Shown here piece after piece: positions 8,924 to 16,169 of a DNA stretch of 64,000 bases (positions are counted from its first letter, which is position 1; the number at the start of each line of letters is the position of its first letter). A program made the position numbers and the translations under genes. The stretch covers positions 218,943 to 282,942 of the forward strand of contig NZ_QVMM01000001.1 of the NCBI RefSeq assembly GCF_010501065.1, given 5' to 3'. This DNA is from Dysgonomonas sp. 216. GTDB lineage: Bacteria; Bacteroidota; Bacteroidia; Bacteroidales; Dysgonomonadaceae. Below the pieces are notes generated by a model that saw nothing but the letters and a program-made list of their open reading frames with translations, made no database searches and was not told the origin of the DNA.

Positions 8924-10096
8924 ATGTCAGATAACCTTTGTCCCTTGTGTGGAAAGCAAGTTAATGAAAATGAAATAATCTGTTCGGAGTGTAACGAAAT
9001 AGCACGAAGGAGGGATTCTATCAATTTTTTATTAGATGAAGACACTTTTAATACTGACATGACGGAAGACACTCCTCCTATAATAGAAAAGAATACCCCC
9101 GATCGGTCAAAAAACAATACTATCCCCGACAAAAAAAACATCCTACCGGAAGATAGTGAAAACGAAAAAGAAATACCCCCTACACCTCCGGCTAAAAACA
9201 TCGGAAAAAAGATACGCATTATAGCTCTTTGGTCAGTAGGTTTACTTTTATGCCTTGGCATGGGTATAGGTATATATTTAGTAAATAAGGAAAAAAAAGA
9301 CAGAGATAATGCCGAGCTCAGTTTTTGGTATATGTGTATCGAACGCAATACGCCCGAAACATACTCCAACTATTTACGATTATACCCTAACGGAAAGTTT
9401 CAGAACGAAGCTCAGGATAAAATAGGAAGACTCCGCGATCTGGAAACTAAAGCGTGGTTAGGCATTAAAAATTCGTCCGACATAAACGATTTCTACGATT
9501 TTCTTCAGGTATATCCTCTTACCCCGTTTAAAACTGAAGCGAAAAAAATAATGGACTCGTTAAGCTGGAACGAAGCCCAAGTTGATAACACCGCAGAAGG
9601 ATATCTTGTATATATACAAAATGCCGAGCTTGGCAACATAGCCGGTTTTTATAAAGATATAGCGCAAAACCGACACGATTATTTATTCAATATAAAGCCG
9701 GTTGAAGGCGACGAGCGTAATGATATAATGCAGCATGTAGGCTCTTTGTTTCGTTCGCTATCGGGTAATCAGTTTCGTAAACTGACCGATATATTGAATA
9801 TTCCCAAAGTAGACAATTTTTACGGGGCTAAAAACAGATCGGGAGCCATTATTGTGAAGTCGATAGAAGCCGACATGCAACGCAACAAGATAAAAAGCAT
9901 GGAATACTATCCTCAATACAAGACGCTTACCGTAGAAAAAGACGGCGATGGCATTTATCTTCTAAGTTTAACCGTCGACAAAAAAATATATTATAAGACC
10001 CACAAGAAAAACGATAACATTACCGAAAAGTTATATATAGAGCTAACCCCCGACAAAAAAGTAAAATACCTGCATACAAGCAAAGATGGTATTTGA
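8924..10096 (+). CDS. Zinc-ribbon single-pass membrane protein, unknown function
   Basis: The protein has 390 residues from ATG 8924; a TTG 27 bases earlier sits inside the promoter box and was rejected. An N-terminal zinc ribbon (CPLCG at residue 6, then CSECN) is followed by an acidic, proline-rich linker. A membrane helix lies at about residues 95-118 (ALWSVGLLLCLGMGIGIYLV). The C-terminal part contains helical repeats built around FYDFLQVYPLTPFKTEA and YSNYLRLYPNGKFQNEA, which resemble TPR-like units. The topology puts the ribbon in the cytoplasm and the repeats outside. It does not match a family I can name with a function. Confidence 0.8.
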   Translation: MSDNLCPLCGKQVNENEIICSECNEIARRRDSINFLLDEDTFNTDMTEDTPPIIEKNTPDRSKNNTIPDKKNILPEDSENEKEIPPTPPAKNIGKKIRIIALWSVGLLLCLGMGIGIYLVNKEKKDRDNAELSFWYMCIERNTPETYSNYLRLYPNGKFQNEAQDKIGRLRDLETKAWLGIKNSSDINDFYDFLQVYPLTPFKTEAKKIMDSLSWNEAQVDNTAEGYLVYIQNAELGNIAGFYKDIAQNRHDYLFNIKPVEGDERNDIMQHVGSLFRSLSGNQFRKLTDILNIPKVDNFYGAKNRSGAIIVKSIEADMQRNKIKSMEYYPQYKTLTVEKDGDGIYLLSLTVDKKIYYKTHKKNDNITEKLYIELTPDKKVKYLHTSKDGI

Positions 10097-10245
10097 TTTT
10101 ATACTACAAAAACACGAACCTTTTGTGTTAACCTTAAAAAAAGGTCTATATTAAAAAATTGCTTTTCAGTCTTTAAATACTGTCAATAATTGTTTTTTTA
10201 AGAGCAAAAACGTCCTTTTCTATTTTAGATATCAACAAATTCACG

Positions 10246-10253
10246 TATATTTG
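10246..10253 (+). promoter_or_regulatory. Probable -7 box of the rseC-rnf operon
   Basis: TATATTTG fits TAnnTTTG and lies 29 bases before the rseC ATG. A near-consensus -33 element, TTTT at 10223-10226, is 19 bases upstream. The preceding 186-base gap contains no gene. Confidence 0.5.
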
Positions 10254-10282
10254 CCAATAATGCTAATCGCATATAGCAAAAT

Positions 10283-10696
10283 ATGAATAAAATAGAACAT
10301 GAAGGAGTCATTTGCAGCCTATCTGAAAAAAGTGCACTTGTCAAGATAAAACAAGTAGAAGCATGTGCCGAGTGCCATGCAAAAACAATGTGTTCTGTTT
10401 CGTCCATACAAGAAAAAACAATAGAGATTTCCTATATTTCGGGAGAATACCAGATCGGAGAAAGAGTGTTGATTACAGGAGCTACTTCCATAGGGTTAAA
10501 AGCAGTTCTGTATGCTTTTGTTATACCCCTTATAATAATTATAGCCACTCTGTCATTTACAACAATACTCCATCTATCCGAATCCTTGGCAGTTATTCTA
10601 GCAATCGCAGCCCTTATTATATATTACCTGATACTGTATCTTCTTCGGGAGAAAATGAAAAATAAATTTGTATTTACACTGACTAAAAAAATCTGA
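10283..10696 (+). CDS. RseC/MucC family redox-modulator membrane protein
   Basis: The 137-residue protein has an N-terminal cysteine-bearing domain (VEACAECHAKTMCS around residues 31-44) and two membrane helices (about residues 75-95 and 98-118). This is the RseC layout. In Proteobacteria RseC affects sigma-E control and, with Rnf, SoxR reduction; in Bacteroidetes it is regularly the first gene of the rnf operon. The stop is 1 base from the rnfB start, indicating co-transcription and coupling. A maturation or redox-sensing role for Rnf is inferred from context. Confidence 0.9.
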   Translation: MNKIEHEGVICSLSEKSALVKIKQVEACAECHAKTMCSVSSIQEKTIEISYISGEYQIGERVLITGATSIGLKAVLYAFVIPLIIIIATLSFTTILHLSESLAVILAIAALIIYYLILYLLREKMKNKFVFTLTKKI

Positions 10697-10697
10697 A

Positions 10698-11558
10698 ATG
10701 AGCATAATATTAGTGTCGGTTATATCATTAGGCGTAATAGGTGCTGTTGGTACTATAATATTATTCTTAGTCTCAAAAAAGTTTAAAGTAAACGAAGACC
10801 CTCGCATAGCATTGGTACAGGATGCATTACCCGCCGCAAATTGTGGTGGATGTGGTTTTCCCGGATGTGGAGGTTTTGCAACCGCTTGTGTAAATGCATC
10901 ATCTCTCAGCAATTTAAATTGCCCTGTAGGCGGTAATAGTACAATGGAAAAAGTAGCCGGAATACTAGGCATGACCGTCGAAAAAACCGAGCCCAAAATA
11001 GCAGTTATCCGCTGCAACGGTTCGTGCGATAATCGTCAACAAACTTCGCTTTACGATGGAGCATCTTCGTGTTCCATTGCCGCCGCATTATACGGAGGCG
11101 ATACCGACTGCAGCTACGGCTGTCTCGGATTAGGCGACTGCAAAGCTGTGTGCCAGTTTGGAGCTATTAAAATGAATCCTTCGACCCGCTTACCGGAAAT
11201 AGATGAAGAAAAATGTACAGCTTGTGGCGCCTGTGCAAAAGCATGTCCTAAAATGCTTATCGAATTACGAAAAAAAGGAACTAATTCGCGCCGCATATAT
11301 GTTAGCTGTATGAATAAGGACAAAGGAGGAGTAGCGCGCAAAGCATGCACAGTTGCATGTATAGGATGCAATAAATGCGAAAAAGCATGTACCTTCGATG
11401 CCATAAGCATACAAAACAATCTGGCATATATCGATGACGAAAAATGCCGCTTATGCCGGAAATGTGTAAAAGAATGTCCAACTTCGGCTATTACCGAGCT
11501 TAACTTCCCTGTAAGAAGAGAGTCGAAAGAACTGGCAACAACAACAACCATTGGATAA
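10698..11558 (+). CDS. rnfB: Rnf complex subunit B (iron-sulfur)
   Basis: Rnf couples ferredoxin:NAD+ electron transfer to Na+ or H+ pumping. RnfB is the entry-side Fe-S subunit on the cytoplasmic face. The 286-residue protein has an N-terminal membrane anchor (residues 3-25) and the 4Fe-4S domain with CGGCGFPGCGGF near residue 53. Several ferredoxin-type CxxCxxCxxxCP clusters follow (CTACGACAKACPK, CIGCNKCEKAC, CRLCRKCVKECP). Length and order match other RnfB proteins. It lies between rseC and rnfC. Confidence 0.97.
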   Translation: MSIILVSVISLGVIGAVGTIILFLVSKKFKVNEDPRIALVQDALPAANCGGCGFPGCGGFATACVNASSLSNLNCPVGGNSTMEKVAGILGMTVEKTEPKIAVIRCNGSCDNRQQTSLYDGASSCSIAAALYGGDTDCSYGCLGLGDCKAVCQFGAIKMNPSTRLPEIDEEKCTACGACAKACPKMLIELRKKGTNSRRIYVSCMNKDKGGVARKACTVACIGCNKCEKACTFDAISIQNNLAYIDDEKCRLCRKCVKECPTSAITELNFPVRRESKELATTTTIG

Positions 11559-11581
11559 TTCCTAAAAGCAACGAAAAAACA

Positions 11582-12922
11582 ATGATCACTAAAATAAGGA
11601 CATTTCGAAAAGGGGGAATACATCCGTCCGAAAATAAAATATCAGCAAACAAACCCATTGATACAAGCAATATACCTTCGCTGGTTGTTATACCTCTATC
11701 TCAACACATCGGTAAACCGGCTATACCTGTTGTTAACAAAGGCGACATTGTGAAAACAGGCACATTATTGGCTAAAGCCGACGGTCTTATTTCTGCCAAC
11801 ATACACTCATCTGTTTCGGGAACTGTTTTGAAAATTGATGAAGTGATGACAATAAGCGGATTCAAACATCCTGCTGTTTACATTGAAGTTGATGGCGACA
11901 TTTGGGAAGACGATATCGACACAACCGATACTTTAATAAAAGATTGCAATTTGTCGTCAGATGAAATAAAAGACAAAATACTCGAAAAAGGTATAGTGGG
12001 CATGGGTGGCGCAACCTTTCCGCTGCACGTTAAATTGAGTCCTCCACCCAACAGCGAGGCAAAGTATTTACTGATAAATGCTGTTGAGTGTGAACCATAC
12101 CTAACCTGCGATCACGCTTTAATGCTCGAAAAAAGTGAGGAAATTCTTGTTGGAACTTCTATCCTAATGAAAGCTTTGAACGTAGAAAAAGCAATGATAG
12201 GTATCGAAGCCAATAAACCCGACGCCATAAAAAAACTGGGAAAACTATCCGACAACTATAAAAACATAGACATTGTGCCGCTAAAGGTTCGTTATCCGCA
12301 AGGCGGCGAAAAACAGCTGGTAGAAGCATGCATCGGACGACAGATACCAAGCGGGGCATTACCTATATCAGTAGGGGCTGTAGTGGTTAACGTTGCCACA
12401 GTTTTTGCGTCGTACGAAGCTATCCAAAAAAATAAGCCTCTGATAGAAAGGGTTATAACCGTAACAGGAAAACATGTAGAAAAACCATGTAATATCCGAA
12501 CACGGCTAGGCGTACCTATTGGTCAGCTAATTGAGCAAGCAGGCGGATTGCCCGAAAACACAAAAAAGATAATAGCCGGCGGACCAATGATGGGCAAAGC
12601 TATTTCGAATATCGACATGCGAGCAACTAAAGGTTTATCAGGGCTACTCATCATTCCAACTTTGGAAGCCCAGCGGAACGAAATGAAAAACTGCATAAGG
12701 TGCGGAAAGTGTGTGAATATATGCTGTATGGGATTAACCCCGTATTTTCTAATGAATGTCAGCGAATTTTCGGACTGGGACAAGGCCGAATCGGCACACA
12801 TTACCGACTGTGTTGAATGCGGATCGTGTAGTTTTGTCTGTCCTGCAAACCGACCGATACTTGATTATATTCGCCTTGGTAAAAATAATGTGATGAAAGC
12901 AAAGAAGGCACGCAATAACTGA
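11582..12922 (+). CDS. rnfC: Rnf complex subunit C (NADH/FMN/Fe-S)
   Basis: RnfC is the peripheral subunit that binds NAD(H), FMN and two 4Fe-4S clusters. The 446-residue protein has a biotinyl-lipoyl-like N-terminal domain, GMGGATFPLHVKL (FMN/NADH fold), NAVECEPYLTCD, and two clusters (CIRCGKCVNICCMG near residue 364 and CVECGSCSFVCPA near residue 404). It starts 23 bases after rnfB. Its stop is followed by an unusual 216-base gap containing a dispersed repeat before rnfD. Confidence 0.97.
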   Translation: MITKIRTFRKGGIHPSENKISANKPIDTSNIPSLVVIPLSQHIGKPAIPVVNKGDIVKTGTLLAKADGLISANIHSSVSGTVLKIDEVMTISGFKHPAVYIEVDGDIWEDDIDTTDTLIKDCNLSSDEIKDKILEKGIVGMGGATFPLHVKLSPPPNSEAKYLLINAVECEPYLTCDHALMLEKSEEILVGTSILMKALNVEKAMIGIEANKPDAIKKLGKLSDNYKNIDIVPLKVRYPQGGEKQLVEACIGRQIPSGALPISVGAVVVNVATVFASYEAIQKNKPLIERVITVTGKHVEKPCNIRTRLGVPIGQLIEQAGGLPENTKKIIAGGPMMGKAISNIDMRATKGLSGLLIIPTLEAQRNEMKNCIRCGKCVNICCMGLTPYFLMNVSEFSDWDKAESAHITDCVECGSCSFVCPANRPILDYIRLGKNNVMKAKKARNN

Positions 12923-13017
12923 AGTATATAAAAACAAATATATTATCTATATTACGAACGATAAACTTACTAGCGAGCAAACAAATAAAAACAATTATAA
13001 CAAAAGCCGTTTTTTCT

Positions 13018-13096
13018 GTCAGAATTGTCAGGTTTTATAAAAAGTACATGCTAAAACCCATCAAAAACCGCATTTAATTCTACTTAGATAGAACTA
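13018..13096 (+). repeat. Dispersed 75-79 bp element, copy A
   Basis: The element starts with GTCAGAATTGTCAGGTTTT (13018-13036), which contains a direct repeat of GTCAG. A 38-base core follows, not shared with the other copies. It ends in a 22-base hairpin, TAATTCTA-N6-TAGAACTA (13075-13096). It lies between rnfC and rnfD. Copies B (16038) and C (26556, reverse strand) share both ends and core length. Confidence 0.75.
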
Positions 13097-13138
13097 ACAT
13101 CAATCATCGAGGAACTATATAAACACTAAAAAAACGTA

Positions 13139-14110
13139 ATGTCAAATAAACTAATTGTATCCCCCTCTCCTCATATACACAGTGGAGATTCCATCGAGAA
13201 AAACATGTATGGAGTATTGATTGCTCTGATACCTGCTTTTCTGGTATCTCTTGTATTCTTTGGGTTGGGAGCTTTAATTGTAACCACAGTATCTGTTGTA
13301 TCCTGTATCGTGTTCGAAGCTCTAATTCAAAAATATTTATTAAAAACAAAGGTGTCAATAAGCGACGGATCAGCCATAATCACAGGTATTTTACTGGCAT
13401 TCAACCTACCGTCAAATCTTCCGGTTTGGATTGTTATTATCGGTGCTTTTGTCGCTATTGCCATAGGTAAAATGACTTTCGGAGGACTGGGTAATAACAT
13501 ATTTAACCCCGCATTGGTAGGCAGGGTATTTTTACTTATATCGTTTCCCGCACAAATGACTGTATGGCCTCAGCCGGGGTTTTTCCCTTTCGAATATACC
13601 GATGCTACCACTGGAGCAACTACTCTGTCGCTTATAAAGCATGGTTCGGACAAAGTATTCTCTTTCGCTTCTATGCTTATTGGCGAACAAGGTGGAAGCC
13701 TTGGCGAAGTTAGTGCTATAGCTTTGCTTATCGGGTTCGGGTACATGCTTTGGAAGAAAATTATCACATGGCATATTCCGGTATTTACAGTGGGCACAGT
13801 CATGGTTTTCACAGGAATACTGCACCTGGCAGATCCGCATGTTTATGCCGACCCCGTCATGCATCTTCTGTCGGGAGGGTTATTGTTAGGTGCCATATTT
13901 ATGGCAACCGACTATGCTACCTCTCCGATGAGTAAAAACGGAATGATAGTATACGCCATAGGAATCGGGCTTATAACAGCGGTTATACGTATATTCGGAG
14001 TTTACCCCGAAGGTATATCATTTGCAATACTGATTATGAATGCTCTGACTCCGTTAATAAACACATATATTAAACCTAAAAGATTTGGGGAGGTAATAAA
14101 AAATGGCTAA
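13139..14110 (+). CDS. rnfD: Rnf complex subunit D (membrane flavoprotein)
   Basis: RnfD is an integral membrane subunit with covalently bound FMN. The 323-residue protein has about nine to ten membrane helices. The ApbE flavinylation motif DATTGAT is at residues 155-161, with Thr161 the expected FMN acceptor, and NPALVGRVFL lies just before it. The start at 13139 is 216 bases after rnfC; all other rnf junctions are short, so an internal promoter or processing site in the gap is possible. Its stop overlaps the rnfG start by 8 bases. Confidence 0.97.
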   Translation: MSNKLIVSPSPHIHSGDSIEKNMYGVLIALIPAFLVSLVFFGLGALIVTTVSVVSCIVFEALIQKYLLKTKVSISDGSAIITGILLAFNLPSNLPVWIVIIGAFVAIAIGKMTFGGLGNNIFNPALVGRVFLLISFPAQMTVWPQPGFFPFEYTDATTGATTLSLIKHGSDKVFSFASMLIGEQGGSLGEVSAIALLIGFGYMLWKKIITWHIPVFTVGTVMVFTGILHLADPHVYADPVMHLLSGGLLLGAIFMATDYATSPMSKNGMIVYAIGIGLITAVIRIFGVYPEGISFAILIMNALTPLINTYIKPKRFGEVIKNG

Positions 14111-14837
14111 ACTTAAATCCACGCTACTAAATATGTTTCTGTCGTTAACTATTATATGTATAGTTGCCGCCGCTATTCTGGCATATGTAGATCAGGAAAC
14201 AGCTCCACTGATAGCCAATGGCAAGAAACAAAAGCTCGAAAATGCAATAAGGGACGTTATTCCCGGATTCGACAATTCGCCTCTGGAAGATATGTACTCA
14301 ATAGCGACATCGAAAGGAGACTCCCTTAAAGTTTATCCGGCAAAAAAAGGAACCGAATTGTTGGGCGTAGCAATCGAAAGCTTCACTATGAAAGGTTTCA
14401 GCGGAGAGATAAGAATATTAGTGGGGTTAAAACCCGAAGGCGAGATAATAGACTATGCAATACTTCAGCATGCCGAAACGCCGGGGCTTGGAGACAAAAT
14501 GGATACTTGGTTTAAAACCGACAAAAAAAATCAGAATATAATAGGACGTAATTTATCGGGTAGCACACTAAAACTGAATAAAGATGGTGGAGATGTAGAT
14601 GCAATTACAGCAGCAACCATTACCTCGCGTGCGTTCCTCGATGCTGTAAATCGGGCGTATGCGACCTATACCAATCAGGAGTGGGATTCGTCAAGCGGAG
14701 CAACAACCTCATCGGGCGAAGCTACCGACTCAACAAGCGGAGCAACAGACACCTCCGACTCTGTAACAGATTCAACCAGTGGAGCAACAGAAGCCTCAAC
14801 CGAAAATACCGATGCAAACAGCGGAGCAACAAAATAG
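14103..14837 (+). CDS. rnfG: Rnf complex subunit G with four extra flavinylation motifs in a repeat tail
   Basis: RnfG is a periplasm-facing flavoprotein with one N-terminal helix (residues 8-28) and an FMN-binding domain. The normal ApbE motif DAITAAT lies at residues 166-172, with Thr172 the expected acceptor. Unusually, residues 195-243 form a 14-residue repeat: DSSSGAT (195-201), DSTSGAT (209-215), DSTSGAT (223-229) and DANSGAT (237-243). Each fits the flavin-transferase consensus Dxx(S/T)GAT, and their Thr residues are exactly 14 apart. I infer up to five covalent FMNs on one polypeptide; the extra sites are predicted only. The total length is 244 residues, with the extra in the tail. 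No apbE gene is in the window. Confidence 0.96.
   Translation: MAKLKSTLLNMFLSLTIICIVAAAILAYVDQETAPLIANGKKQKLENAIRDVIPGFDNSPLEDMYSIATSKGDSLKVYPAKKGTELLGVAIESFTMKGFSGEIRILVGLKPEGEIIDYAILQHAETPGLGDKMDTWFKTDKKNQNIIGRNLSGSTLKLNKDGGDVDAITAATITSRAFLDAVNRAYATYTNQEWDSSSGATTSSGEATDSTSGATDTSDSVTDSTSGATEASTENTDANSGATK
14685..14834 (+). repeat. 42-bp in-frame tandem repeat in rnfG (3.6 copies)
   Basis: Units begin at 14685, 14727, 14769 and 14811; the last is truncated by the stop at 14835. The best conserved part is the AGC-GGA-GCA-ACA block encoding SGAT, with one AGT variant in unit 3. The remaining codons differ between units. Conservation of the SGAT core and leading Asp against divergent linkers suggests selection for the motif rather than a fresh slippage event. 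Confidence 0.9.
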
Positions 14838-14859
14838 GAAACAACATTCTCTGGATATA

Positions 14860-15453
14860 ATGAAAGAAAATATACAAATATTAGTAAGTGGGATAATTAA
14901 AAATAACCCCGTATTTGTCCTTTTGCTGGGAATGTGCCCTACTCTCGGAACTACTTCTACAGCAATTAACGGATTAGCAATGGGATTGGCCACAGCATTT
15001 GTTCTTACATGCGCAAATATGGCTATATCGCTATTGAAAAACCTTATACCCGACAAAGTGAGGATACCCGCATTTATTGTCGTTATTGCAACTTTTGTCA
15101 CAGTTGTTAAAATGTGCATGGAAGCTTACTTACCTTCGCTATACGATAGTTTAGGGCTATTTATACCTCTTATTGTTGTTAACTGTATAGTTTTGGGACG
15201 TGCCGAAGCCTTTGCTGCAAAAAACAAAGTTATACCTTCGTTTTTTGATGGTTTGGGTATCGGGATAGGCTTTACATTGGCTTTAACGATATTGGGTAGT
15301 GTCCGCGAATTTTTGGGTACAGGCAAAATATTCGGATTCAGCATTTACCCCGAAGATTTCGGCTCGCTGATATTCGTTTTTGCTCCGGGTGCTTTTATTG
15401 TATTAGGTTACCTTATCGCTATTTTCAATAAATTCAGTACTAAATCTAAATAG
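14860..15453 (+). CDS. rnfE: Rnf complex subunit E
   Basis: RnfE is one of two homologous inner-membrane subunits that form the ion-translocating core and share an iron-sulfur site with RnfA. From ATG 14860 the protein is 197 residues with six membrane helices. It carries the family motifs NPVFVLLLGMCPTLGTTST and GLGIGIGFTLAL. An upstream in-frame start at 14779 would overlap rnfG by 59 bases and add unrelated residues, so it was rejected. Cys26 in GMCPTLG is the expected cluster ligand. Confidence 0.96.
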   Translation: MKENIQILVSGIIKNNPVFVLLLGMCPTLGTTSTAINGLAMGLATAFVLTCANMAISLLKNLIPDKVRIPAFIVVIATFVTVVKMCMEAYLPSLYDSLGLFIPLIVVNCIVLGRAEAFAAKNKVIPSFFDGLGIGIGFTLALTILGSVREFLGTGKIFGFSIYPEDFGSLIFVFAPGAFIVLGYLIAIFNKFSTKSK

Positions 15454-15465
15454 TCTTTTCGAATA

Positions 15466-16038
15466 ATGGAATATATATTAATATTTATAGGCGCTGTTTT
15501 TGTAAACAACATAATACTATCGCAATTTTTAGGCGTATGCCCATTTCTGGGTGTTTCGAAAAAAGTTGAAACTGCAATAGGAATGAGTGCCGCAGTAGCT
15601 TTTGTAATGACTATTGCCACACTTGTTACTTACCTTATACAAAAGTTCGTTCTCGATCCTAACGGTTTGGAGTTTATGCAAACAATAAGCTTTATTCTGA
15701 TTGTTGCATCGCTGGTACAAATGGTGGAAATAATACTGAAAAAGGTTTCGCCTGCGCTATATCAGGCATTAGGGGTATTTCTTCCTCTTATAACTACAAA
15801 CTGTGCAATTCTGGGTGTTGCGCTAATTGTTATACAAAAAGACTTCGATTTGCTTACATCAATCATCTATGCAATATCCAGCGCTGTTGGTTTTGCCTTG
15901 GCTCTCATTATATTTTCGGGCATAAGGGAACAATTGTCATTAACACATATACCTAAAAGTATGGAGGGAGTTCCTATTGCATTAATTACAGCAGGAATAC
16001 TGGCTATGGCATTTATGGGATTTAGCGGAATAGTGTAA
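15466..16038 (+). CDS. rnfA: Rnf complex subunit A
   Basis: RnfA is the partner of RnfE, with opposite membrane topology. The 190-residue protein has six helices and the motifs [16 protein letters not shown], with the cluster cysteine near residue 25, and [11 protein letters not shown] near residue 110. It is 12 bases after rnfE and ends the operon. The stop codon directly abuts dispersed repeat copy B, followed by a bidirectional hairpin terminator shared with convergent gcvP. Confidence 0.97.
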   Translation: MEYILIFIGAVFVNNIILSQFLGVCPFLGVSKKVETAIGMSAAVAFVMTIATLVTYLIQKFVLDPNGLEFMQTISFILIVASLVQMVEIILKKVSPALYQALGVFLPLITTNCAILGVALIVIQKDFDLLTSIIYAISSAVGFALALIIFSGIREQLSLTHIPKSMEGVPIALITAGILAMAFMGFSGIV

Positions 16039-16112
16039 GGATTGTCAGGTTTTCAATAAATGCTGCATCTGAGCCCTCTAAACAAGGCAGTAATTCTACA
16101 CAGATAGAATTA
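16038..16112 (+). repeat. Dispersed 75-79 bp element, copy B
   Basis: AGGATTGTCAGGTTTT (16038-16053) starts at the last base of the rnfA stop. A 37-base unique core follows, then the perfect hairpin TAATTCTA-N6-TAGAATTA (16091-16112). Orientation matches copy A, so A and B form direct repeats about 3.0 kb apart flanking rnfDGEA. Confidence 0.75.
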
Positions 16113-16148
16113 AAAAAAAGCCTATCCTCGTTTCTGAAGATAAGCTTT
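16112..16148 (-). terminator. Hairpin terminator of gcvP (possibly also rnf)
   Basis: Reading leftward, AAAGCTTATC and GATAGGCTTT pair with one mismatch around a 12-base loop, then run into eight T residues. This fits intrinsic termination for gcvP. On the + strand the same stem could stop rnf transcripts, though the T-tract there is poor. Confidence 0.7.
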
Positions 16149-16169
16149 CTATATCTGTATGCAACAAAG

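Noticed and set aside
10097..10245. Small hairpins (AACAC...GTGTT and ACCTT-AAAAA-AAGGT) as a terminator of the zinc-ribbon gene
   Set aside because: Stems are only 5 bp and lack a clear T-run; too weak to list.
13018..13096. Repeat-core-hairpin units considered as CRISPR or integron attC sites
   Set aside because: There are only single separated units, no cas or integrase genes, no array, and no attC R/L core boxes.
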